DNA of 64,000 nucleotides. It comes from Lachnoclostridium sp. An181. Lineage in GTDB: Bacteria; Bacillota; Clostridia; Lachnospirales; Lachnospiraceae. Below, one piece after another: positions 7,902 through 16,647 of the stretch (position 1 is the first letter of the stretch; the number at the start of each line of letters is the position of its first letter). Position numbers and translations under genes: made by a program. The notes below the pieces were generated by a model. That model made no database searches, was not told where the DNA came from, and was given only the letters and a program-made list of their open reading frames with translations. Where the stretch lies: contig NZ_NFKJ01000002.1 of assembly GCF_002160325.1 (NCBI RefSeq), forward strand, positions 1 to 64,000, read 5' to 3'.

Positions 7902-8453
7902 ATGTTTTGGAGAGAAAAAGTAAAGACCTATACAACATTGGAACTAAGGCCATGGGAGGAGGCGGATGCCCCTTCCCTGGCCTTTCATGCAAATAATATG
8001 AATATTGCCGCAAATCTGCGAAACATTTTTCCGCACCCATATACCGAAGGGGATGCCCACATGTACATTGCCCTTTGTATGGGCAGCAATGAAGAGGAAA
8101 ACATGTTCCGTGCAATCGTAGTGGATTCAGAGGTGGTTGGAAGTATTTCGCTTGAACGGAAAAGTGATATCAACTGCATGGAGGCAGAGATAGGATATTT
8201 TCTGTCTGAAGATTACTGGGATCTAGGTATCATGAGTGAGGCTGTTCCGAAAATCTGTAAGGAGGCATTTGATAAATGGAACATCCACCGCATCGTTGCA
8301 AATGTGTTTGAAAACAACATTCCTTCCCGGTGTGTACTGGAAAGAAATGGGTTTGAACTGGAAGGAACATTGCGGGAAAATATCTACAAAAACGGAAGTT
8401 ATCAAAATACATGTGTATATGGACTTTTAAGGGAGGAATTTCACAATGATTGA
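7902..8453 (+). CDS. GNAT-family acetyltransferase (RimJ/RimL type)
   Basis: A 183-residue N-acetyltransferase. The start TTLELRPWEEADAPSLAFHANNMNIAANL is typical of the RimJ/RimL-like subgroup. The acetyl-CoA region holds IGYFLSEDYWDLGIMSEAV, and the end shows the characteristic NIPSRCVLERNGFELEGTLRENI. These enzymes acetylate protein N-termini, aminoglycosides or small amines; the substrate here cannot be told. The last 8 nt overlap the amidohydrolase start, indicating coupled translation. Confidence 0.85.
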   Translation: MFWREKVKTYTTLELRPWEEADAPSLAFHANNMNIAANLRNIFPHPYTEGDAHMYIALCMGSNEEENMFRAIVVDSEVVGSISLERKSDINCMEAEIGYFLSEDYWDLGIMSEAVPKICKEAFDKWNIHRIVANVFENNIPSRCVLERNGFELEGTLRENIYKNGSYQNTCVYGLLREEFHND

Positions 8454-9231
8454 TTTTCATACACACATTTTTCCAGAAAAAATTGCGGCGTCCGCCATTG
8501 CCTCTCTGGAAAAAACATGTAAAACCAAGGCGGATACAAACGGGATGATTGATGGACTGGCCCGCTCACAAAAGGAGGCCAGGATTGATGTAAGCGTCAT
8601 CCTTCCGGTTGTGACAGCTCCAAAACAATTTGATTCCATCAACCGCTTTGCGGCCCGGTTTCTTCAAGGGGAACAGATCTCCTTTGGCGGAATCCATCCG
8701 GACTGCACGGATATTGATGAGAAATTAAAATTTATCAAAAGCTGCGGTTTCGCGGGGATCAAACTCCATCCGGACTACCAGGGAGTGGATTTCAACGATA
8801 TCCGCTACAAACGCATCATTGCCTGTGCTTCCTCCCTTGACCTCATTGTAGTGACACATGCAGGTGTGGATCCGCTCTGCCCGGATCATGTGCACTGTAC
8901 ACCGGCCATGGCTTTGGATATTATTGAGGATGTCCGTCCTACAAAATTGGTGCTCGCGCATCTTGGAGGCAACGACATGGCGGATGAGGTGGAGAAAATC
9001 CTGATCGGAGCTCCTGTGTATCTGGATACCGCCGTTATCTTAAGAAAGATTGATCAGAAACAGTTTCTGCGCATAATAAGAAACCATGGAACAGACAAGG
9101 TGCTCTTTGCAACAGATTCTCCGTGGAGCAGCCAGAAACTGGATGCAGAATATTTCCGCTCTTTGCCGCTTACCGAACAGGAAAAGAGCGCCATTGGGCA
9201 TGAAAACGCTGCCAAACTATTACACCTTTAA
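8446..9231 (+). CDS. Amidohydrolase-superfamily TIM-barrel protein
   Basis: A 261-residue metal-dependent hydrolase of the amidohydrolase_2 type. The first strand carries the HxH metal motif MIDFHTHIFPEK (His5, His7). Later motifs are GIKLHPDYQG, VTHAGVDP, LVLAHLGG and the terminal metal Asp in LFATDSPWSSQ. Family members include decarboxylases and lactonases, so no substrate is assigned. GGGAGG lies within the end of the GNAT gene. It is the last gene before the L21 promoter, with no obvious terminator between. Confidence 0.83.
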   Translation: MIDFHTHIFPEKIAASAIASLEKTCKTKADTNGMIDGLARSQKEARIDVSVILPVVTAPKQFDSINRFAARFLQGEQISFGGIHPDCTDIDEKLKFIKSCGFAGIKLHPDYQGVDFNDIRYKRIIACASSLDLIVVTHAGVDPLCPDHVHCTPAMALDIIEDVRPTKLVLAHLGGNDMADEVEKILIGAPVYLDTAVILRKIDQKQFLRIIRNHGTDKVLFATDSPWSSQKLDAEYFRSLPLTEQEKSAIGHENAAKLLHL

Positions 9232-9262
9232 GCATTTCTTTTACAAATTTTTAATAAATTGC

Positions 9263-9291
9263 TTGACAGTCCTATGACAGAATGTTATTCT
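9263..9291 (+). promoter_or_regulatory. Promoter of the rplU operon
   Basis: TTGACA (9263-9268), a 17-bp spacer and TATTCT (9286-9291). It lies directly upstream of the L21 leader. Confidence 0.75.
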
Positions 9292-9296
9292 TTTAT

Positions 9297-9371
9297 AGAT
9301 GCCGCACAACGGGGTTATAAGTTCCTTTGAGGACACCGAAGTTGGCGAGTAATGATAATAGGAGGTGCCAT
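9297..9371 (+). ncRNA. Ribosomal protein L21 leader
   Basis: The ~75-nt 5' UTR contains CAACGGGGTTATAAGTTCC and GAGGACACCGAAGTTGGCGA, resembling the conserved Firmicute L21 leader, and ends at the AGGAGG site of rplU. Leaders of this kind are thought to bind the ribosomal protein for autogenous control. Recognition is from memory of the motif, without a covariance search. Confidence 0.7.
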
Positions 9372-9680
9372 ATGTACGCAATTATAGCAACAGGTGGTAA
9401 ACAGTACAAAGTAGCGGAAGGCGATATCATCAAAGTAGAAAAACTTGGGGTAGAGGCTGGAGAGACTTATACATTTGACCAGGTTCTTGCAGTAAGCGGA
9501 GATGATTTCAAAGTTGGAAACCCTACTGTAGAGGGCGCTACTGTAACAGCATCTGTAATCGGTGATAAAAAAGGTAAAAAAGTCATCGTTTACAAGTATA
9601 AAAGAAAAACTGGATACCATAAGAAAAATGGTCACAGACAGCAGTATACAGCTGTTAAGATTGAAAAAATCAACGCATAA
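9372..9680 (+). CDS. rplU: 50S ribosomal protein L21
   Basis: A 102-residue L21, full length. It starts [18 protein letters not shown] and ends with the [21 protein letters not shown] tail that contacts 23S rRNA. The start ATG lies 6 nt after TAGGAGGTG. It is the first gene of the rplU-prp-rpmA ribosomal cluster, with its own promoter and leader. Confidence 0.97.
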   Translation: MYAIIATGGKQYKVAEGDIIKVEKLGVEAGETYTFDQVLAVSGDDFKVGNPTVEGATVTASVIGDKKGKKVIVYKYKRKTGYHKKNGHRQQYTAVKIEKINA

Positions 9681-9695
9681 TCCAGGTAAGGAATT

Positions 9696-10028
9696 ATGGT
9701 AAAGGTATCCGTTTACAAAAATGAAAATAATGAATACGTTGGATTTACAGCGTGCGGACACGCCGGATACGCCGAAAGCGGAGAGGATGTCGTGTGTGCA
9801 GCCATCTCAATTCTGACGATCAACACGATCAATGCGATCGAGGAGTTTACCGATGTAAAATCTTCTCTTACCTCAAATGATGAGGAAGGAAGGATTGATT
9901 ACAGGATTACAGGAACTCCTACAAAGGAGAGTGAACTTCTCTTCAAGGCAATGGTACTTGGTCTTCAGAATTTGGAAGAGGAAGAATCCTATTCAGCGTA
10001 TATTGACTTAATATTCGAGGAGGTGTAA
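9696..10028 (+). CDS. prp: Ribosomal-processing cysteine protease Prp
   Basis: A 110-residue protease (YsxB family) that removes the N-terminal extension of L27 in Firmicutes. The catalytic pair is visible: His22 in [11 protein letters not shown] and Cys34 in EDVVCAAIS. It sits between rplU and rpmA, the invariant position for the family. The L27 encoded next carries the matching cleavage site, so enzyme and substrate are co-transcribed. Confidence 0.93.
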   Translation: MVKVSVYKNENNEYVGFTACGHAGYAESGEDVVCAAISILTINTINAIEEFTDVKSSLTSNDEEGRIDYRITGTPTKESELLFKAMVLGLQNLEEEESYSAYIDLIFEEV

Positions 10029-10032
10029 AACC

Positions 10033-10314
10033 ATGATGAAATTAAACCTTCAATTTTTCGCTCATAAAAAGGGAGTTGGTTCTACAAAGAACGGTCGTGA
10101 TTCCGAATCCAAAAGATTGGGTGCGAAAAGAGCTGACGGACAGTTTGTAAAAGCTGGAAACATTCTTTACAGACAGCGTGGAACAAAGATTCATCCAGGC
10201 TTAAACGTAGGACGTGGCGGAGATGACACATTGTTTGCATTAGTTGACGGTGTTGTCAGATTCGAGAGAAAGGGTAGAGATAAAAAACAGGTTTCTATCT
10301 ATCCAGCAGAATAA
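10033..10314 (+). CDS. rpmA: 50S ribosomal protein L27 with Prp-cleaved leader
   Basis: A 93-residue L27. The N-terminus [18 protein letters not shown] includes the Firmicute extension, which Prp should cut after Phe9 to expose AHKKG at the peptidyl-transferase centre. The remainder ([17 protein letters not shown], then RGTKIHPG) is standard L27. Two adjacent ATG codons follow AGGAGGTG; I use the first. A weak terminator follows. Confidence 0.96.
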   Translation: MMKLNLQFFAHKKGVGSTKNGRDSESKRLGAKRADGQFVKAGNILYRQRGTKIHPGLNVGRGGDDTLFALVDGVVRFERKGRDKKQVSIYPAE

Positions 10315-10331
10315 TAGTGATGTAAATGCAG

Positions 10332-10364
10332 GCTTCAAATCTTCTTGGTTTGGAGCTTGTTTTG
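10332..10364 (+). terminator. Partial terminator between rpmA and obgE
   Basis: A 10-bp stem with two G.U pairs (10332-10341 and 10347-10356), a 5-nt loop, then TTGTTTTG. The interrupted T-run suggests read-through into obgE. Confidence 0.55.
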
Positions 10365-10396
10365 TAATTATAAGAAAGTAATGAGGTATCATATTT

Positions 10397-11680
10397 ATGT
10401 TTGCAGACAGAGCAAAAATATTCATCCGTTCCGGTAAGGGCGGAGACGGGCATGTCAGTTTCAGGCGGGAGCTCTATGTGCCAAACGGCGGTCCGGACGG
10501 CGGAGACGGCGGACGCGGCGGAGATATCATTTTCGAAGTGGACAAAGGTTTAAACACCCTCTATGACTTCCGTCATAAACGTAAATTTGCTGCAAAGGAC
10601 GGAGAACAGGGCGGAAAGAAACGCTGTCACGGAAAAGATGCCCAGGATTTGATCTTGAAAGTTCCGGAGGGAACGATCATCAAAGAAGCAGAATCCGGAA
10701 AAGTCATCGCTGATATGTCCGGTGACAATAAACGGCAGATCATATTAAAAGGTGGTAAGGGCGGACTTGGAAACATGCATTTTGCCACCTCCACGATGCA
10801 GGTTCCAAAATACGCACAGCCTGGACAGCCTGCAAAAGAACTCTGGGTAACTTTAGAGTTGAAAGTGATCGCAGATGTAGGACTTTTGGGATTTCCAAAT
10901 GTAGGAAAATCCACCTTTCTTTCCCGCGTGACTAATGCACAGCCTAAAATCGCAAACTACCACTTTACAACTATCAATCCAAATCTTGGGGTTGTGGATC
11001 TTGGTGGCGGAGAGGGGTTTGTGCTCGCGGATATTCCAGGGCTCATCGAAGGAGCCTCCGAGGGCATTGGCCTTGGCCATGAGTTTCTGCGCCATGTGGA
11101 AAGAACGAAGATGATGATCCACGTAGTGGATGCCGCAGGTTCCGAGGGAAGAGATCCTATTGAGGATATCTATAAAATCAACTCTGAATTAAAGGCTTAC
11201 AATGAAGATCTGGCAAAACGTCCACAGGTCATTGCAGCAAACAAAATTGATCTGATCTATGCAGGGGATGAAGACCCGGTAGAAAAGATCAGAAAAGAAT
11301 TTGAGCCGCAGGGATACAAAGTATTTGCCATTTCCGGGGTGTCCGGGGAAGGGGTAAAAGAACTTTTGTACTACGTCAACGAAAAACTCAAGACTCTGGA
11401 CGATGCGCCAATCATTTTTGAACAGGAATACTTCCCGGAAGATGAAATCATCACTGAAAATCTTCCGTACACGGTTGAAGTGGAAGACGGCGTCTATGTG
11501 GTGGAAGGACCGAAGATTGAAAAAATGCTCGGCTATACAAACTTGGATTCGGAAAAAGGTTTCCAGTTCTTCCAGCGTTTCTTAAAAGATACTGGAATTT
11601 TACAGCAATTGGAAGAAAAAGGCATCCAGGAGGGCGATACTGTGCGTATGTATGGCCTGCAGTTTGACTATTATAAATAA
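10397..11680 (+). CDS. obgE: GTPase ObgE
   Basis: A 427-residue Obg GTPase acting in 50S maturation and stress control. The glycine-rich OBG domain (residues 1-158) has NGGPDGGDGGRGGD. The G domain has G1 GFPNVGKST from about residue 165, switch II DIPGLIEGASEGIGLGHEFL, and NKID in the G4 position. The C-terminal OCT domain (about 345-427) marks the Gram-positive ObgE form. It continues the conserved rpmA-obgE-yhbY-nadD order. Confidence 0.96.
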   Translation: MFADRAKIFIRSGKGGDGHVSFRRELYVPNGGPDGGDGGRGGDIIFEVDKGLNTLYDFRHKRKFAAKDGEQGGKKRCHGKDAQDLILKVPEGTIIKEAESGKVIADMSGDNKRQIILKGGKGGLGNMHFATSTMQVPKYAQPGQPAKELWVTLELKVIADVGLLGFPNVGKSTFLSRVTNAQPKIANYHFTTINPNLGVVDLGGGEGFVLADIPGLIEGASEGIGLGHEFLRHVERTKMMIHVVDAAGSEGRDPIEDIYKINSELKAYNEDLAKRPQVIAANKIDLIYAGDEDPVEKIRKEFEPQGYKVFAISGVSGEGVKELLYYVNEKLKTLDDAPIIFEQEYFPEDEIITENLPYTVEVEDGVYVVEGPKIEKMLGYTNLDSEKGFQFFQRFLKDTGILQQLEEKGIQEGDTVRMYGLQFDYYK

Positions 11681-11691
11681 AGGAGTTTAAG

Positions 11692-11988
11692 ATGAAGATT
11701 ACATCCAAACAGAGAGCTTATTTAAAAGGACTTGCCATGACGATGGATCCGATTTTCCAGATTGGAAAATCGGCAGTCACCCCGGAGATTGTATCTGCCA
11801 TCGGGGAGGCGCTTGAAGCGCGTGAATTGATCAAAATCAATGTGCTGCAAAACTGTCCGGACAATCCAAAAGAGATGGCACAGACGCTTGCAGAGCGCAC
11901 ACACTCTTTGGTTGTACAAGTTATTGGCAAAAAAATTGTATTGTACAAAGAAGGAAAAGATGAGAAAAAGAAAATCGTATTACCATAA
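11692..11988 (+). CDS. yhbY: YhbY/CRM-domain RNA-binding protein
   Basis: A 98-residue single CRM domain, associated with the pre-50S ribosome. It starts with SKQRAYLKGLAMTMDPIFQIGK, and the EALEARELIKINVLQN helix-strand is diagnostic. The loop usually written IGKxG reads IGKSA here. AAGGAG precedes the ATG. It is co-transcribed with obgE and nadD. Confidence 0.92.
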   Translation: MKITSKQRAYLKGLAMTMDPIFQIGKSAVTPEIVSAIGEALEARELIKINVLQNCPDNPKEMAQTLAERTHSLVVQVIGKKIVLYKEGKDEKKKIVLP

Positions 11989-12007
11989 AAATAGCAGGCG
12001 GTGAATC

Positions 12008-12631
12008 ATGAAGATAGGTATTATGGGAGGAACCTTTAATCCCATTCACAATGGACATCTGATACTTGCGGACTGTGCTTACCGGGAATTTAAACTGGAT
12101 AAAATCTGGTTTCTTCCAAACGGCAACCCTCCGCATAAGGAAAACGATGAGATGGAAACGAATATCAAACAGAGAGTAGATATGGTAAAAGCAGCGCTCA
12201 CTGGAGATGAACGGTATGAGCTTTGTTTATACGAAGCAGATGAAAACCACATCTATTATTCTTATGCAACTATGGAAAATTTTCGCAAAAAGTTTCCGCA
12301 GCATCAGTTTTATTTCATTATTGGAGCGGATTCCCTTTTTGATATGGAAGATTGGAAATATCCGGAACGACTGCTCCCAATCTGTACAATCCTTGCCGCC
12401 TGCAGGGATGATATAGATACCAAAAGTATGAGACAGCAAATGGATTATCTGAATCAGAAATATCACGGCGATATCCGTCTTTTGAAGGCTCCGGTTGTCC
12501 CGGCTGCTTCCAGTGAAATACGTCGTGAATTAAAATCCGGAGAAAATGCAGCAGATATGGTTCCCGCAGCTGTGATGAACTACATTCAAACACATCACTT
12601 ATATGAGAAGAGGATAAATACACATGGATAA
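12008..12631 (+). CDS. nadD: Nicotinate-nucleotide adenylyltransferase
   Basis: A 207-residue NaMN adenylyltransferase making deamido-NAD in NAD synthesis. The nucleotidyl-transferase signature GGTFNPIHNGH spans residues 7-17, with the second motif near the C-terminus as ASSEIRRELKSG. The last 8 nt overlap yqeK, a very common pairing. Cytoplasmic; full length. Confidence 0.95.
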   Translation: MKIGIMGGTFNPIHNGHLILADCAYREFKLDKIWFLPNGNPPHKENDEMETNIKQRVDMVKAALTGDERYELCLYEADENHIYYSYATMENFRKKFPQHQFYFIIGADSLFDMEDWKYPERLLPICTILAACRDDIDTKSMRQQMDYLNQKYHGDIRLLKAPVVPAASSEIRRELKSGENAADMVPAAVMNYIQTHHLYEKRINTHG

Positions 12632-13232
12632 AGAATATCTGGAACACGTGAAAAAGCAATTGGAGAAAAAACTGAACAGCCACCGATACGTTCACACTCT
12701 TGGAGTTATGTATACGGCCGCTTCCCTTGCCATGCGTTATGATTGTGATGTGGAAGCTGCCATGAAGGCAGGACTTCTCCATGACTGTGCAAAATGTATT
12801 CCAAACAAAGAAAAAATCTCTCTTTGCGAAAAACAAGGGATTTCCATCAGTGATGTAGAACTGGCCAATCCAGGCCTTCTGCACGCAAAGTTGGGGGCTT
12901 ATCTTGCAGAGAGTGAGTATGGCATCCAGGACAAAGAAATCCTGCATGCCATCGAAGTGCACACTACCGGTTGCCCTGAAATGACATTGCTGGATAAAAT
13001 CATTTACATTGCAGATTTTATGGAACCATACCGGGACGAAGCGCCAAATCTTTCGGATGTGCGCGCACTTGCTTTTGTGGATCTGGACGCATGCCTCTTC
13101 CGTATTTTAAAAGATACGATGAAATATCTGCAGAGCAAAAAAGCTCCTGTTGATTCTATGACAGAAACAACGTATGATTATTACAAACAATATATGAAAA
13201 CCAGGAAAGGAGAGCAGCTATGCAAGGATTAG
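12624..13232 (+). CDS. yqeK: YqeK-family HD-domain Ap4A hydrolase
   Basis: A 202-residue HD-domain protein. Metal ligands are seen as His20 (NSHRYVHTLGV), His53-Asp54 (LLHDCAKC) and later HAKLG and EVHTTG. YqeK enzymes split diadenosine tetraphosphate symmetrically to ADP. It overlaps nadD by 8 nt and rsfS by 13 nt, so the three are translationally linked. Confidence 0.9.
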   Translation: MDKEYLEHVKKQLEKKLNSHRYVHTLGVMYTAASLAMRYDCDVEAAMKAGLLHDCAKCIPNKEKISLCEKQGISISDVELANPGLLHAKLGAYLAESEYGIQDKEILHAIEVHTTGCPEMTLLDKIIYIADFMEPYRDEAPNLSDVRALAFVDLDACLFRILKDTMKYLQSKKAPVDSMTETTYDYYKQYMKTRKGEQLCKD

Positions 13233-13579
13233 AAAAATCAAAAGAAATGGCAAAGATCGCATGCCGCGCGCTGGAAGATAAAAAAGGAGAAGATATCCGA
13301 ATCATTGATATTTCCGGCGTGTCTGTAGTTGCAGACTATTTTGTCATTGCAAACGGCTCCAACGCAAATCAGGTCAAAGCATTGGTCGACAATGTGGAAG
13401 AAGAACTTTTAAAAGCCGGCTATGAGGTAAAACAAACAGAAGGATACGGCGTTGCAAACTGGGTTCTTTTGGATTATACGGATATCATTGTCCATGTATT
13501 TGACAAAGAAAACCGTCTGTTCTATGATCTGGAGCGAATCTGGAGTGACGGAAAAACAATCGATCTCAAAGATTTATAG
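13220..13579 (+). CDS. rsfS: Ribosome silencing factor RsfS
   Basis: A 119-residue RsfS/Iojap protein, which binds L14 and blocks 30S joining when nutrients are low. Diagnostic segments are DISGVSVVADYFVIANGSN, then EGYGVANWVLLDYTDIIVHVF and YDLERIWSDG. AAAGGAGAG sits inside yqeK. It completes the nadD-yqeK-rsfS trio. Confidence 0.95.
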   Translation: MQGLEKSKEMAKIACRALEDKKGEDIRIIDISGVSVVADYFVIANGSNANQVKALVDNVEEELLKAGYEVKQTEGYGVANWVLLDYTDIIVHVFDKENRLFYDLERIWSDGKTIDLKDL

Positions 13580-13599
13580 ACAGATACAGGAGAATGACA

Positions 13600-15801
13600 A
13601 TGAAATCATTGGTAATAGCAGAAAAACCTTCTGTGGGCAGAGATATTGCCCGTGTACTTGGATGTAAAAAAAGCAACAGACAGGTACTGGAAGGAGGGAA
13701 ATATGTAGTGACCTGGGCTCTTGGACATCTGGTCACACTTGCGGATCCGGAAGAATACAGCAAACAATACAAGGAATGGAACTTAGAGCAGCTTCCTATG
13801 ATGCCAAAAGATATGAAACTGGTTGTCATCAAACAAACGGCAAAACAATATCAAGTTGTGAAAAGCCAGCTCTTTAGAAATGATATCGGAGAAATCATCA
13901 TTGCTACGGATGCCGGAAGAGAAGGGGAGCTTGTCGCCAGGTGGATTTTAGAAAAAGCGGGATGCAAAAAGAAAGTAAAACGTCTTTGGATTTCCTCTGT
14001 CACAGACAAGGCGATCAGGGATGGATTTGCCAACTTAAAAGATGGATCCGATTATCTTCCTCTCTATGCAGCGGCGTGGGCAAGAGCGGAAGCTGACTGG
14101 CTCGTGGGCATCAATGCTACAAGAGCCTTGACCTGCAAGTACAATGCCCAGCTATCCTGCGGGCGTGTACAGACACCTACACTTGCCATGATCGCAAAAA
14201 GAGAAGAAGAAATCCGCGCTTTTAAACCAGAAGAATATTATGGGATTTCCCTCCTTGCAGGAGGAGTGCGTTTTACATGGAAGGATAAAAAAAGCGGGAG
14301 TCTTCGTTCTTTCCAAAAGGAGCGGATGGACTCCATTCTTTCGTCCTGCAAAAGGGGAAAACTAACGGTTGTCAAAGTGGACCGGAAACTTAAAAAGCAG
14401 CCTGCGCCAGGACTTTATGATTTGACGGAACTCCAAAGAGACGCCAATAAAAAATTTGGTTTGTCCGCAAAAGAGACGCTCAACATCATGCAGAGACTTT
14501 ATGAAAATCATAAAGTGCTCACCTACCCAAGAACCGATTCCCGCTATATCGGTACAGACATCATGCCCACGGTTTCGGAGAGGCTGAAAGCTTGTGCAGT
14601 AGGACCTTATCGTAAGATGGCGGGCTCTTTGTCCATGCGTCCACTGAAAGGGAACAAATCCTTTGTGGATGATAAAAAGGTCAGCGACCACCATGCAATC
14701 ATCCCTACAGAGCAGTTTGTACAGCTGGATCACATGACAAACGATGAAAGAAAAATTTATGACCTCGTGATCCGGAGATTTTGTGCTGTTTTTTATCCTG
14801 CCTTTGAATATGAACAGACTACTGTTGAGGCCGAATTAAACGGCGAATGCTTTACTGCAAAGGGAAAGATCGTTAAATCCTCCGGATGGAAAGATGCCTA
14901 TGAAACTTATACGGATGACGATTCCGAAGAAGAAAACGGGGAAACTCCACTGAAAGACCAATCTCTCCCTCCACTGAAAGAACATACATCTCTCGAAGTA
15001 GTGAAGATGGAGATGACAAAAGGCAAGACAAAACCCCCGGCTCACTTTAACGAAGCCACCCTTCTTTCTGCTATGGAAAATCCGGTAAAATACATGGAAA
15101 GCAGGGATGCAAAGGCTATCAAAACACTTGGAGAGACAGGCGGACTTGGCACAGTGGCCACAAGAGCTGATATCATTGATAAACTTTTCCATACATTTTT
15201 AATGGAAAAGAAAGGAAATGATATACTGATCACATCCAAGGCAAAACAGCTTTTAGAGCTTGTGCCGGAAGACCTAAAAAAACCGGAACTGACGGCGGAC
15301 TGGGAAATGAAACTTTCCAAAATCGCTCAGGGAAAAATGAAAAAAGAGGGATTCTTGCGGGATATCCGAAATTATACGGAGGAAATCGTTTCTGAGATCA
15401 AAACCGGAGATGGAACATTCCGCCATGACAATCTCACTAACACAAAATGTCCAGTCTGCGGGAAACGAATGCTGGCAGTGAATGGAAAAAATTCCAAATT
15501 GCTCGTCTGTCAGGATCGTGCATGTGGACACAGAGAGACAATTTCCAGAACAACAAATGCAAGATGCCCGAAATGTCACCGGAAACTGGAATTGTATGTA
15601 AAAGGAAAAGAGGATACATTCATTTGCAATACTTGTGGTTACAAAGAAAAATTGTCCGCATTCCAGGAACGACGAAAAAAAGAAGGTGCTGGAGTAAACA
15701 AACGGGAAGTCCAACGTTACTTAAATCAGCAAAAAAAAGAGGCTGAGAAACCGATCAATTCCGCTTTCGCAGATGCATTTGCAAAATTGAATTTAAAATA
15801 A
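13600..15801 (+). CDS. topB: DNA topoisomerase III (type IA)
   Basis: A 733-residue type IA topoisomerase that decatenates and relaxes negatively supercoiled DNA. The Toprim domain is N-terminal (SLVIAEKPSVGRDIARVL, then Asp104 in DAGREGE). The active-site Tyr309 lies in VLTYPRTDSRY. The C-terminus carries two zinc-ribbon-like four-Cys units (CPVCGK with CQDRACG, and CPKCH with CNTCG), present in many but not all TopB. The second ATG is used because ACAGGAGA lies 7 nt before it. It follows rsfS by 20 nt and is probably in the same operon, ending at a terminator. Confidence 0.94.
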   Translation: MKSLVIAEKPSVGRDIARVLGCKKSNRQVLEGGKYVVTWALGHLVTLADPEEYSKQYKEWNLEQLPMMPKDMKLVVIKQTAKQYQVVKSQLFRNDIGEIIIATDAGREGELVARWILEKAGCKKKVKRLWISSVTDKAIRDGFANLKDGSDYLPLYAAAWARAEADWLVGINATRALTCKYNAQLSCGRVQTPTLAMIAKREEEIRAFKPEEYYGISLLAGGVRFTWKDKKSGSLRSFQKERMDSILSSCKRGKLTVVKVDRKLKKQPAPGLYDLTELQRDANKKFGLSAKETLNIMQRLYENHKVLTYPRTDSRYIGTDIMPTVSERLKACAVGPYRKMAGSLSMRPLKGNKSFVDDKKVSDHHAIIPTEQFVQLDHMTNDERKIYDLVIRRFCAVFYPAFEYEQTTVEAELNGECFTAKGKIVKSSGWKDAYETYTDDDSEEENGETPLKDQSLPPLKEHTSLEVVKMEMTKGKTKPPAHFNEATLLSAMENPVKYMESRDAKAIKTLGETGGLGTVATRADIIDKLFHTFLMEKKGNDILITSKAKQLLELVPEDLKKPELTADWEMKLSKIAQGKMKKEGFLRDIRNYTEEIVSEIKTGDGTFRHDNLTNTKCPVCGKRMLAVNGKNSKLLVCQDRACGHRETISRTTNARCPKCHRKLELYVKGKEDTFICNTCGYKEKLSAFQERRKKEGAGVNKREVQRYLNQQKKEAEKPINSAFADAFAKLNLK

Positions 15802-15804
15802 TCA

Positions 15805-15846
15805 AAAGGGGAAATGCCAGGGAAAACGAGGTATTTCCCTTTACAA
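15805..15846 (+). terminator. Terminator after topB
   Basis: Arms AAAGGGGAAATGCC and GGTATTTCCCTTT pair with one bulge and one G.U, around an 11-nt loop, with a T-rich tail. Confidence 0.7.
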
Positions 15847-15946
15847 TTTTAAGAAAATTTCATCTTCTGATACGCCAAAAAATAAGAATTTGGAGATATC
15901 CTTTAAATATATCTTATAAAATTATCTGATAGGGGGAGAGACAATC

Positions 15947-16591
15947 ATGAAGGAAAAAAGATTAAAAATAGCTCTTTTTATTTGTGCTGCTGTGTACATA
16001 TTGACGTTGCTGTACAGTTTCTATGTCAATATCACAGGAAATGGAGGGCGCAATTTAAAAATGATCCTTGTAGCCTGCATCACTCCGCTCATTGTCCCTT
16101 GCATTTTCAGCATTTTCAAGTGGAAAGCTGTATATGAAATCTATATTATTTCCACTGTGTTTACCTATTTTGCCAGTGTATGGGGGAGTACTTTAAACGG
16201 ATATAACTTGCCAGGATTTGACAAAATCTTACATTTTACGAGTGGATGGCTCATCACCACAGCTGCTGTTATCTGCTATATGAGTATCAAAAAGAGCAAT
16301 GGTTTTCCAAAACAGAATGATTTCACTATTTTTCTTATTTTTATCAATGCAGTCAATATTGCGATCGCCGAATTCTGGGAATTTTTTGAATATGCTATGC
16401 TGATCTTTTTTCATGACGACTGTATCAATCACTATACACAGGGGGTACATGATACCATTACAGATGTGATGTGTGCTACTTTGGCCGGAGCGCTTTTGAC
16501 AGGATTGATCATCCGCTACTACAAACGCGGAAACTCCAATTTCTTTGTAGATGTGTACCAAAAGTTTTATAAAAGAAATATAGAAGATTGA
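15947..16591 (+). CDS. YjdF/DUF2238-like multi-pass membrane protein
   Basis: A 214-residue integral membrane protein with about six hydrophobic segments. Conserved polar residues lie within or next to the helices: DKILHFTSGWL, AEFWEFFEYAML and GVHDTITDVMCATLAGALL. This Asp/His/Glu/Asp pattern matches the DUF2238 (YjdF) family, whose function is unknown. The ATG follows AGGGGGAG. It is monocistronic between two terminators. The charged C-terminus (KRGNSNFFVDVYQKFYKR) is probably cytoplasmic. Confidence 0.72.
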   Translation: MKEKRLKIALFICAAVYILTLLYSFYVNITGNGGRNLKMILVACITPLIVPCIFSIFKWKAVYEIYIISTVFTYFASVWGSTLNGYNLPGFDKILHFTSGWLITTAAVICYMSIKKSNGFPKQNDFTIFLIFINAVNIAIAEFWEFFEYAMLIFFHDDCINHYTQGVHDTITDVMCATLAGALLTGLIIRYYKRGNSNFFVDVYQKFYKRNIED

Positions 16592-16593
16592 CC

Positions 16594-16629
16594 AAAAGGA
16601 CCTTGACATTTACCGGCCAAGGTCCTTTT
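16594..16629. terminator. Bidirectional terminator between the YjdF-like gene and lexA
   Basis: A perfect 12-bp stem AAAAGGACCTTG / CAAGGTCCTTTT around a 12-nt loop. A/T runs on both sides let it serve both convergent genes. Confidence 0.88.
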
Positions 16630-16647
16630 GATGTGCGCCAAATCATT

